Source of the DNA: JAJNNC01 sp038232695
GTDB lineage: Bacteria; Bacteroidota; Bacteroidia; Cytophagales; Cyclobacteriaceae
DNA: 7,412 nt
Reading direction: 5' to 3'
Assembly (NCBI GenBank): GCA_038232695.1
Contig: JBBSNI010000303.1
Coordinates: forward strand, 1 to 7,412
Below, one piece after another: positions 1 to 6,391 of this stretch. The position numbers and the translations under genes were made by a program. Each line of letters starts with the position of its first letter. The stretch's first letter is position 1. The notes under the pieces were generated by a model. It worked only from the letters and a program-made list of their open reading frames with translations. It was not told the origin of the DNA and did not search any database.

Positions 1-153
1 ATGTCTGGATCAAGCCTTCCTATTATATGGGTAGGTTATTTCTTCAATGATCCCTAAACACTTTACTGAAGCTCTAAAATCCAATCAAATACCAATAATT
101 TTTAGTGCAAAAGAGAAAAAACAAGGTAAAATTAATCCAAAAAGGAGTTGAAA

Positions 154-237
154 ATGCTGCACAACAATGCACATAAAATCATGTCGGGCAAACGCCCGCC
201 ACGCTTCATATGCGGTGTGTTGTCGGCCCTTGTCTAA
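154..237 (+). CDS. Possible 27-residue ORF with a strong ribosome binding site, overlapping a hairpin
   Basis: ATG at 154 is preceded by AGGAG at 143-147 with a 6-base spacer, the best Shine-Dalgarno match in the window. The frame runs 27 codons to TAA at 235-237. The peptide (MLHNNAHKIM at its start, then a basic, Pro/Gly-containing middle and a hydrophobic end) matches no family I know. Almost the whole frame lies inside the imperfect palindrome at 161-223, so base pairing may explain the sequence better than coding. No gene follows on this strand before the converging lipoprotein gene, which argues against a leader-peptide role. It is probably a chance frame, recorded because of the start context. 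Confidence 0.12.
   Translation: MLHNNAHKIMSGKRPPRFICGVLSALV
161..223. repeat. Imperfect long hairpin, candidate dispersed palindromic element
   Basis: The outer arm ACAACA (161-166) pairs with TGTTGT (218-223). After a mismatched stretch of five bases on each side, CATA (172-175) pairs with TATG (209-212). Inside is a second perfect stem, CGGGC (185-189) with GCCCG (194-198), around a 4-base AAAC loop. The element is richer in G+C than the AT-rich bases before it. The layout of outer stem, internal loop and GC-rich tip resembles palindromic repeats seen between genes in some Bacteroidota genomes, and superficially resembles integron attC folds. The ends do not match the attC core consensus GTTRRRY, so I do not call it an integron site. 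Only one copy lies in the window, so its repeat status is inferred. Confidence 0.4.
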
Positions 238-249
238 TGGGCGAGATCT

Positions 250-281
250 GGATCCTTACTAAGACAAGCTTTTAGTAATCC
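250..281 (-). terminator. Stem-loop downstream of the lipoprotein gene, possible terminator
   Basis: TTACTAA (256-262) pairs perfectly with TTAGTAA (272-278) around a 9-base loop, and GGA (250-252) can extend the stem with TCC (279-281) by bulging three bases. It begins 33 bases beyond the lipoprotein stop codon, a suitable place for a transcript end. There is no clear run of T on the outgoing minus strand and the stem is AT-rich, so this is not a textbook intrinsic terminator. It could instead be an RNA-stabilising 3' hairpin or chance. Confidence 0.25.
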
Positions 282-314
282 AATGGATACACTAAGAGAT
301 GAATAAGCGATGCT

Positions 315-3300
315 TTAGTAGGCAGCAGACATAGCTTCCGGCAAAGCTTCGCGGCTGCCGCCCTGGTAATCGTAGAGTTTAATACTTTTGATACCCGCCG
401 CAATGACAGAAAGGTGGCGTGAGGATTGCGACAGGTAAGAGTCGCCATAATAAAACTCCTGACGGTAAACGGTACCATCCTCCAGGGTGATGATTGCATA
501 ATACTCCTGAGGGTAGAGAGCTATCGTGCGTAAATCTTTGCGTTGGATAGGTGTCCAGACTTGCAGGCTGTCGTTGTTGGCGGTGATGATCATATGGGGC
601 TGACCATTTTTTGAATAATAGGTAGCCATGCCTTTGGCATCGGTGTCCACAAAAAAACCGCTTTCTTGCAAAGAAGCAGGCGTAAAGCTACCTTTCCCGT
701 TGCCCAGCAGCAGCGTCCCGATACCTGCGTCGTACCAGCCCGTTTGCACGTCGCTGGCGTAAGAATTACCGGCGAGCAAGAGGTCCAGATGGCTATCGCC
801 ATTGATGTCTTGGGCTGTCATGCCGTAGACGGGAGCAAACTGCGCTTCTAAAGGGAGGGCATACCACTTGAATTTGCCATTTCCCAGGTTTTCTATATAA
901 CTGCTCTGCATGGTCTTGCTGCTGAGTACATACGCTCCTTCCAACTCCTGTTCGCTGATCACCTCCGCAATGGTTGCCTGTCCGTAAATCTCATAGCGCG
1001 GAAAACGCCGCCGCATCGTAATGATCTGGTCAATGAGCGCATCGCGGGGCGCTGCCGGGTATTCTTTGCCCTGGATATAGTAAGTCAGCACCGGGTCTAT
1101 TTCCTGGTTCTGGTCGAAGTCTTTGGTATACAGATGCACCGGCTCTTCAGGAGAAGCTTTGTACTTCGTGTTAAGCCCCAGGTTGCCGGCTACATAATCT
1201 ACGTCGCCGTCCTGGTCAAAGTCGCCCGAAGTCAGGCTGTTCCACCAACCTTCGGTATTGACCAAACCGGTGGCGGCAGTGACATCCTCTAATGTGCCGC
1301 TGCGGTTGGCAAAGAAGCGTAGTGGCATCCACTCTCCGGCAATGAGCAGGTCCACTTGCCCGTCCTGGTCAAAGTCTGTCCATAGCGCTGCCGTGACCAT
1401 GCCCATTTTCTGCATGTCCGGTGGGGTTACATCCGTGAACATACCGCCCTCATTGCGCAGCAGATAGCTTCGGGGAGGTATAGGATATTGTTGCGGGCTG
1501 ACCCTGCCACCTACAAACAAGTCCAGGTCGCCATCCCGGTCGTAATCGCCCGCGACAACGCAGGAGCCGCTGGTGAGCATTTGGGGAAGGGCGTCTGTAT
1601 TTTTGGTAAAATTTCCTGCTCCATCATTGAGGTAAAACCGGTCCTGGTAAGCAGGATGGTTTTCATGGTATTCGTTGCTGCCGCTGACCACGTACAGGTC
1701 CAGGTCGCCGTCGTTGTCGGCATCAAAAAACAAGGCGCCCATATCTTCGCAAGCCTGGTCTTGCAAAAGCTTTCTTTCCTCAAACGAGCCGTCAGGCTGC
1801 TGTATCATAAAACTTCCCGGCTGCCCCTTAGCACCGCCCACGTAAAAATCATCTAAGTGGTCGCCATTGATGTCGCCTACAGCCATGCCAGGTCCTTCCT
1901 GGGAATATTTGCGGGGTAACAGCGTTTGGTATTTAAAATCCACAAAGTCTTCCTCCTGGTGGCGGTAGTTTAATGGAGCCTGCCGGGTGGTTTGCTCCAA
2001 GAGGGGGACAGGTTTAATTACTGGGGGAGAGGGATCAGCCACCGCCTGCGCATAGTCAAGGGTAAGCACCTGGTCGGCAGCCAGTTGGATAAGGTGTTGG
2101 CGTCTGCCATCCGGCCAGATAACTTCCAGGGAATCTATCTTGGGCTGATTGCCTAATCCAAAATGAATGGCATTTTCTATGGTAGAAACATAGCCCCGGT
2201 ACACAGAATAATAGCGGTGCTGCACCATCCCTTCCTGCCATAGGTTGAGCGTAGCGCCCAGCCCTTGCCGGTTGCCGTCCGGACCTTTCAGTTGTACTCT
2301 CAGAAAATGATGATGAAGTGTTTCCGCCCTGTTTTCATACACAAAAGCCGGGGCGTTGATGTTGTTCATCACCAGGTCCAGGTCGCCGTCTTGGTCCAGG
2401 TCAGCAAAAGCAGCGCCGTTGGAGATAGAGGGCTCGGTCATGCCCCAGGGTAGCGATTGGTCGGTAAACGTAAGGTCGTGGTTGTTCCTGAAAATATAAT
2501 TATGGACCAGGACTTCCTTGAGCGCGGCTGTCGAAGCTTTGTCTTTTTCTTTTTTGGCGGCAGGGGTTCCAAACGGAGAAGAAGCGGCGTAGACGATATA
2601 ATCCAGGTCGGTCACATCCCTGCCGTATCCGTTGGTGACCAGCAGGTCCTGGTAGCCATCGTTGTCGTAATCGCTCAGCAGTGCGCTCCAGCTCCAGTCG
2701 GTTTTGTAGATACCTGCCAGTTGCCCTATTTCGCTGAAGGCAAGGCGGCCGCCGGGCGTCATGCCCTGGTTGAGTTGCAGCGTATTGCGTATATACTGCG
2801 GGGTATAGTCCAGCCGCAGGTTGAGCATAAAGACATCGTAGTTGGGTTTACCGATCATAGACTTCTGCCGCTGATTACCTTCCGGCAGCATGTCCATGAC
2901 GATGATATCATCCAGCCCATCGTTGTTATAATCGGCTATATCATTGCCCATGCCGTTGTGGGTCTGGTGCTTGAGAAGTGCAGGCGCCATGTCCTCAAAG
3001 GTGGTTTGTCCCTTACTGTCTTTCCCCTGATTGATCCAGAGCAGGTCGTTGGTGATAAAGTCGTTGGAAGTATAAATATCCGGCAGCCCATCCTGGTTGA
3101 TGTCTGTGATGGCCACGCCCAAACCATAACCTTCTTTGAGAATGTTAGCAGCCTGGCTGACGTCTTTAAAAACCGGGTGTCCGTGGGCAGTGCTTACCTG
3201 CTCATAGAGCCGGTCGTTGCTCACCCCTTCGCCCTTGATTTTCTTAGGGCGGGCGTTGTTGTGGTTGAAAGATTCCATGCCATTGGTAAGCAGGTACATA

Positions 3301-3887
3301 TCCAGGTCGCCGTCCTGGTCATAGTCAAAAAAAGCAGCCTGCGTAGAATAGCCCTCATCAGCCAGTCCATACGGTTCCGCTGACTCAACAAAAGTGGGAA
3401 CACCATCTGCTGGCGCACCCTGGTTGATATACAGCAGGTTTTTGCTTTGTTTTTGATCAAACTTGTTGGCAACACACACATATATGTCCAGCCAGCCATC
3501 CTGGTTAATATCCACCATCGCTACGCCGGTAGACCAGCGGTTAAGATGAATACCTGCCTGCCGGGTAACTTCTGAGAATTTGAAGTCACCCTGGTTGAGG
3601 TAAAGCTGGTCGCCCACCATGTTGCCTGCAAAATAGAGATCGTCCTGCCCGTCGTTGTTCACATCCCCGACGCCCACCCCGCTGCCATTGTAGATATAGG
3701 GGAAATCTATGACATTAAAAGAATCATATTCGGTGATGGTGTTGGAGAAAGTGATCCCGGTGCGTTCAGGGGGCAGTAAGTTAAACAAAGACGCTGGCTC
3801 CTGTTTGTGGCAAGCCAGGCACAGGAAGGTCAAGGCGATACAGGTCGACAAAAAGAAAGCCGTTGGTTTTTTGGAGGTATCAGGCAT
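315..3887 (-). CDS. Large exported VCBS/FG-GAP repeat lipoprotein with ASPIC/UnbV domain
   Basis: From ATG 3887 this encodes 1190 residues. A GTG at 3908 would add seven. I prefer the ATG because it places KKPTAFFLSTCIALTFL directly before the lipobox LCLAC, the expected signal-peptide layout, with lipidation at Cys26. Residues below count from the GTG form. Thirteen clear DxDxDGxxD-type calcium loops start near 82, 133, 195, 269, 326, 413, 503, 679, 729, 788, 845, 896 and 1034. A degenerate fourteenth (DFDQNQEIDPVL) starts at 930. Each is followed by a hydrophobic strand, as in FG-GAP/VCBS beta-propeller blades. An ASPIC/UnbV-like segment lies at about 537-606 (GLGATLNLW to EVIWPDGRRQHL), splitting the repeats into two sets of about seven, so two propellers are plausible. 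The family resembles CRTAC1-type proteins. In Bacteroidota they are often encoded beside SusC/SusD genes, but none is visible here. The protein probably sits on the outer membrane and binds calcium; its ligand or substrate is unknown. No catalytic motif is evident. The frame is intact. Confidence 0.93.
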   Translation of the reverse strand: MPDTSKKPTAFFLSTCIALTFLCLACHKQEPASLFNLLPPERTGITFSNTITEYDSFNVIDFPYIYNGSGVGVGDVNNDGQDDLYFAGNMVGDQLYLNQGDFKFSEVTRQAGIHLNRWSTGVAMVDINQDGWLDIYVCVANKFDQKQSKNLLYINQGAPADGVPTFVESAEPYGLADEGYSTQAAFFDYDQDGDLDMYLLTNGMESFNHNNARPKKIKGEGVSNDRLYEQVSTAHGHPVFKDVSQAANILKEGYGLGVAITDINQDGLPDIYTSNDFITNDLLWINQGKDSKGQTTFEDMAPALLKHQTHNGMGNDIADYNNDGLDDIIVMDMLPEGNQRQKSMIGKPNYDVFMLNLRLDYTPQYIRNTLQLNQGMTPGGRLAFSEIGQLAGIYKTDWSWSALLSDYDNDGYQDLLVTNGYGRDVTDLDYIVYAASSPFGTPAAKKEKDKASTAALKEVLVHNYIFRNNHDLTFTDQSLPWGMTEPSISNGAAFADLDQDGDLDLVMNNINAPAFVYENRAETLHHHFLRVQLKGPDGNRQGLGATLNLWQEGMVQHRYYSVYRGYVSTIENAIHFGLGNQPKIDSLEVIWPDGRRQHLIQLAADQVLTLDYAQAVADPSPPVIKPVPLLEQTTRQAPLNYRHQEEDFVDFKYQTLLPRKYSQEGPGMAVGDINGDHLDDFYVGGAKGQPGSFMIQQPDGSFEERKLLQDQACEDMGALFFDADNDGDLDLYVVSGSNEYHENHPAYQDRFYLNDGAGNFTKNTDALPQMLTSGSCVVAGDYDRDGDLDLFVGGRVSPQQYPIPPRSYLLRNEGGMFTDVTPPDMQKMGMVTAALWTDFDQDGQVDLLIAGEWMPLRFFANRSGTLEDVTAATGLVNTEGWWNSLTSGDFDQDGDVDYVAGNLGLNTKYKASPEEPVHLYTKDFDQNQEIDPVLTYYIQGKEYPAAPRDALIDQIITMRRRFPRYEIYGQATIAEVISEQELEGAYVLSSKTMQSSYIENLGNGKFKWYALPLEAQFAPVYGMTAQDINGDSHLDLLLAGNSYASDVQTGWYDAGIGTLLLGNGKGSFTPASLQESGFFVDTDAKGMATYYSKNGQPHMIITANNDSLQVWTPIQRKDLRTIALYPQEYYAIITLEDGTVYRQEFYYGDSYLSQSSRHLSVIAAGIKSIKLYDYQGGSREALPEAMSAAY

Positions 3888-4082
3888 CAATATAGTAGAT
3901 TCAGTCACAAAACAGTTTATGCTTTAAGAATAACGAAAGTTCAACGAAATTTAATTGTATGCAAACATTGGAAATTATCCGATCACAGAGTAAATCTATG
4001 TATTTTGAGTTAATATACTGATGTTTAACCTTTATGGAGTAATTTCGTCCGAAATGATAAAGCGCTCTGACAATAACCTGCC
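3888..4082. promoter_or_regulatory. Divergent intergenic region between lipoprotein and antiporter genes
   Basis: The two genes point away from each other, so both promoters should lie in these 195 bases. The direct repeat AACGAAA occurs at 3932-3938 and 3943-3949, an 11-base period, about 45-60 bases upstream of the lipoprotein ATG. A palindrome, ATTTCG-tc-CGAAAT, sits at 4042-4055, 27 bases before the antiporter start. CGAAA is shared by both elements, so one regulator could act on both, but that is inference. I find no exact TAnnTTTG element with a properly spaced upstream TTTG for either gene, and no Shine-Dalgarno sequence before either start. Confidence 0.45.
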
Positions 4083-6074
4083 ATGGAAATTCCTTTGCTG
4101 ACAGACATTACCATTATCTTAGGGTTGTCTGTTTTGGTCATTTACCTTTTTCAGCGTATCAAGCTGCCTACGATCTTGGGTTTCCTGATGACAGGCATCG
4201 TAGCCGGCCCGTATGGGCTGAGCCTGATCAATGCCTCCCACGAGGTGGAAATGATGGCTGAGATCGGCGTTATTCTGCTGCTTTTTATTATCGGCATGGA
4301 GTTTTCGTTGAAAAGCCTGATCGCTATCAAAAATACCGTGCTGATAGGCGGGTTGATACAGGTGGGGCTGAGCATTCTGCTAGTGTTTCTGATGGCTTAT
4401 TTCACTGGCTTCGATGTCAGTGAAGCTATTTTTCTGGGGTTTATCTTTTGTCTGAGCAGTACGGCCATCGTCTTAAAACTGTTGCAGGAGCGGAGCGAAG
4501 TCAGCAGTCCGCATGGTAAGATCGCGCTGGCCATTCTTATCTTTCAGGACATTGTCGTGGTGCCCATGATGCTGCTCACGCCCCTGATCGCCGGGCAGTC
4601 CGACGATATTGTGGGCTCTCTCCTGCAGTTAGTGCTGAAAACGGCGGCTGTGGTCCTGGTGGTCTGGTTTGGCGCGCGGCTGATCATTCCCTGGCTGCTC
4701 CATGAAGTAGCCAAGACCAAAAGCCGGGAACTCTTCATCCTGTTCATCGTGGTGATTTGCTTTTCGGTAGCCTGGGCCACGGCTGCCATTGGCTTATCCC
4801 TGGCCTTGGGCGCCTTCATTGCCGGGCTGATCATCTCCGAATCCGAATACAGCTACCAGGCGACGAGCATTGTCATTCCTTTCAGAGAAATTTTCACCAG
4901 CTTCTTCTTTGTCTCTATCGGCATGTTGCTGGACTTGTCCTTTCTGATAGACCATATCCTGGTTATTCTGGGTTTGCTCATAGCGATCATGATCATCAAA
5001 ACGCTGGTCGCTGCCGTAGCGGCTTTGGCCTTGAAATACCCGCTGCGCACGGCGGTGCTGGCAGGTCTTACTTTGTTTCAGATCGGTGAGTTTGCTTTTA
5101 TCTTATCCAAGACGGGTATGGCGTATGATCTGATCAGCGGCGACGTATACCAGTATTTTTTGTCCGTTTCTATTTTGTCTATGGCTATTACGCCGTTTGT
5201 CATTCAAAACTCCGGCACGATTACGCGGCTTTTTACCAGGTCTGTTTTGACTGATGCCTTGTCTCAAAAGGGGAGAAACAGTACGGGGGCAACCCCGGAA
5301 GACCAACTCGAAAAGCTGAAAGACCACACCATCATCATCGGCTATGGTGTCAACGGGCGGAATGTAGCGCAGGCCGCCAGGTTTGCCCGTATTCCTTATG
5401 TCATTATCGAGATGAATGCAGAGACGGTCAGGGCAGAAAAAGCCAAGGGAGAGCCTATTTTTTACGGCGATGCTATCAACGAATTTATCCTGGAACATTT
5501 GAAAGTATACAGTGCGCGGGTAGCCGTCATTGCCATCTCTGACCCGGTGGCCACCAAAAGCGTGATCATGAGCATACGCTCTATCTGCCCTACGGTGCAT
5601 GTGATCGTCAGAACGCGGTTTATGAAAGAGATGGAAGACTATTACCGGCTGGGCGCCAACGAGGTGGTTCCCGAAGAGTTTGAAACGTCGGTAGAGATCT
5701 TTACCCGGATGCTCAACAAATACCTGGTGCCCCAGGACGAGATACTGGATTTTGTGCATAACATCCGGTCAGACCACTATGAGATGCTTCGTCCGCATGA
5801 GGCCACGACGCGCCGGAGTGTAGCACCTGTCTCTATTCCCGACATCAACATCACTTCCTTAAAAGTGCAGTCAGGCGATGGGCATATCGTAGGAAAGAAA
5901 GTCAGGGAATCTAATGTTCGTTCGGTGTATGGCATTAATATCCTGGCCATTCAGCGGGATGCGCATTATATCACCGACATCAAGGCGGATACTGAGATCC
6001 GGCAGGACGATATACTCTACCTGGCAGGCAACCCGGAAGCCATCGCTGCCTTTAACGACAAGATCAAGGTGTAA
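4083..6074 (+). CDS. KefB/KefC-like CPA2 monovalent cation:proton antiporter with TrkA-N and TrkA-C domains
   Basis: This encodes 663 residues. ATG 4083 is the earliest possible start, since TAA at 4074-4076 is in frame. Residues 1-375 are mostly hydrophobic and form a Na+/H+ exchanger membrane domain with roughly 11-13 helices. CPA2 hallmarks are present: CLSSTAIVLKLLQE (123-136), the buried QD pair in LIFQDIVVVPMM (155-156, with Asp expected to carry the ion or proton), and GAFIAGLIISESEY (243-256). A linker leads to a TrkA-N (RCK) Rossmann domain at about 415-550, with nucleotide motif GYGVNG (420-425) and acidic Glu443 after the second strand, which favours NAD(H). A TrkA-C domain follows at about 588-659. 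The likely role is potassium or sodium efflux in exchange for protons, gated by a nucleotide or small ligand, in pH and osmotic homeostasis. KefB and KefC of E. coli are about 600-620 residues, so this is slightly longer, mainly through the TrkA-C end. The exact ion and any glutathione control cannot be read from sequence. No KefF/KefG-like partner is nearby. Confidence 0.93.
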   Translation: MEIPLLTDITIILGLSVLVIYLFQRIKLPTILGFLMTGIVAGPYGLSLINASHEVEMMAEIGVILLLFIIGMEFSLKSLIAIKNTVLIGGLIQVGLSILLVFLMAYFTGFDVSEAIFLGFIFCLSSTAIVLKLLQERSEVSSPHGKIALAILIFQDIVVVPMMLLTPLIAGQSDDIVGSLLQLVLKTAAVVLVVWFGARLIIPWLLHEVAKTKSRELFILFIVVICFSVAWATAAIGLSLALGAFIAGLIISESEYSYQATSIVIPFREIFTSFFFVSIGMLLDLSFLIDHILVILGLLIAIMIIKTLVAAVAALALKYPLRTAVLAGLTLFQIGEFAFILSKTGMAYDLISGDVYQYFLSVSILSMAITPFVIQNSGTITRLFTRSVLTDALSQKGRNSTGATPEDQLEKLKDHTIIIGYGVNGRNVAQAARFARIPYVIIEMNAETVRAEKAKGEPIFYGDAINEFILEHLKVYSARVAVIAISDPVATKSVIMSIRSICPTVHVIVRTRFMKEMEDYYRLGANEVVPEEFETSVEIFTRMLNKYLVPQDEILDFVHNIRSDHYEMLRPHEATTRRSVAPVSIPDINITSLKVQSGDGHIVGKKVRESNVRSVYGINILAIQRDAHYITDIKADTEIRQDDILYLAGNPEAIAAFNDKIKV

Positions 6075-6094
6075 CATTTGATAAAACCCGTATA

Positions 6095-6184
6095 TTGCTA
6101 TTGGCTGTTAAGGATTTAGCCGTTAATCAAAGAGAGACCAACAAAAGCCTGCAAGAAATTAAACAAGAACTCAGAGACGTGTGA
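6095..6184 (+). pseudogene. Short frame resembling a degraded gene end
   Basis: A frame ending at TGA 6182-6184 encodes a helical, charged peptide that includes VKDLAVNQRETNKSLQEIKQ and ends ELRDV. Its heptad-like spacing and polar/hydrophobic alternation look like a genuine coiled-coil C-terminus and not random noncoding DNA. There is no ATG: the frame would need TTG at 6095 or 6101, and it is open further upstream into the antiporter in another frame. This fits the surviving 3' end of a gene deleted or truncated when the downstream cassette arrived. A chance frame is also possible. I cannot assign a family. Confidence 0.2.
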
Positions 6185-6227
6185 GAAGGTGATTGAAAAT
6201 ACAGCAGATTAGCGATTAATTATTGAA

Positions 6228-6249
6228 AACAATGTACATTTTGATTGTT
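6228..6249. repeat. Inverted repeat AACAAT/ATTGTT
   Basis: AACAAT (6228-6233) and its perfect reverse complement ATTGTT (6244-6249) flank a 10-base spacer that contains the self-complementary TGTACA. It could be a regulator site or a weak RNA hairpin, but in AT-rich DNA a six-base match like this can occur by chance. Confidence 0.2.
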
Positions 6250-6295
6250 ATAAGGAATCTATAACGCAATTGCATTTACACGGATGTTACAAGCG

Positions 6296-6310
6296 ACCCT
6301 AACAAAGGGT
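6296..6310 (+). other. Small hairpin upstream of the AAA+ gene
   Basis: ACCCT (6296-6300) and AGGGT (6306-6310) form a perfect five-base stem around the loop AACAA. It stands out as the only GC-containing stem in this AT-rich stretch. It is not followed by a T run, so a terminator is unlikely. It lies about 80 bases before the AAA+ start. Confidence 0.22.
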
Positions 6311-6354
6311 TAGTACAATAAAAACAGAATTAGCAAAAATGAAAAAATAGAACC

Positions 6355-6381
6355 TTAATTTTAAATTAATACATACTTTTG
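6355..6381 (+). promoter_or_regulatory. AT palindrome next to a Bacteroidota-type -7 element
   Basis: TTAATTT (6355-6361) and AAATTAA (6363-6369) form a perfect 7-base inverted repeat around one central T. Four bases later, TACTTTTG (6374-6381) is an exact match to the Bacteroidota -7 consensus TAnnTTTG. No TTTG lies at the usual -33 distance; the palindrome occupies that spacer instead. Transcription from this element would start only a few bases before ATG 6392, giving a very short leader. The G at 6381 also begins the GAGG at 6381-6384, a possible weak ribosome binding site. This is a candidate promoter and operator only, and low complexity raises the chance of coincidence. Confidence 0.3.
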
Positions 6382-6391
6382 AGGTTGAAAT

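Larger units (their letters stand above)
1..314. other. Left flank without a convincing gene
   Basis: No reading frame of normal gene length lies here. On the plus strand a frame open from base 1 encodes 18 residues and stops at 55-57. A second frame starts at ATG 47 and encodes 34 residues (MIPKHFTEALKSNQIP at its start), stopping at 149-151. The two frames overlap by a few bases, which would fit a frameshifted remnant of the end of an older gene, but I recognise neither peptide. The first half is AT-rich. From about 160 onward the sequence becomes a structured GC-richer palindromic element, followed by a stem-loop next to the end of the neighbouring minus-strand gene. I see no tRNA, CRISPR array or insertion-sequence ends. 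Confidence 0.5.
6075..6391. other. AT-rich gap marking a composition boundary
   Basis: No full gene fits in these 317 bases. The sequence moves from the moderately GC-rich antiporter to the AT-rich AAA+ gene. It contains a short reading frame that looks like a protein C-terminus (6095-6184), an inverted repeat AACAAT/ATTGTT (6228-6233 and 6244-6249), a small hairpin ACCCT/AGGGT with an AACAA loop (6296-6310), an AT palindrome (6355-6369) and a candidate promoter element (6374-6381). I see no clear terminator for the antiporter: GGCT (6103-6106) and AGCC (6118-6121) can pair, but the stem is only four bases. No tRNA or obvious attachment site is visible. Confidence 0.5.

Noticed and set aside
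161..223. Integron attC recombination site
   Set aside because: The fold is similar in outline, but the right arm TGTTGTCGG does not match the GTTRRRY core and no gene-cassette arrangement or integrase is visible.
244..271. BglII (244-249), BamHI (250-255) and HindIII (266-271) sites in a row, resembling a cloning polylinker
   Set aside because: The flanking bases are not recognisable vector sequence, and the sites sit inside a natural-looking stem-loop. Three hexamers noticed after the fact are weak evidence. Read mapping across the site would settle contamination.
2457..3383. A 308-codon open frame on the plus strand
   Set aside because: It is antisense to the lipoprotein gene. Its Val/Gln-rich VQVAV repeats are what the reverse complement of the calcium-loop codons gives, and it has no recognisable domain.
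315..3887. Regularly recurring short repeats that might suggest a CRISPR array
   Set aside because: The repeats are in frame, vary in spacing by roughly 90-530 bases and encode calcium loops, so they are protein-domain repeats.
5103..5759. A 218-codon open frame on the minus strand
   Set aside because: It lies entirely opposite the antiporter's last membrane helices and TrkA-N domain, which are clearly real, and its translation resembles no family.
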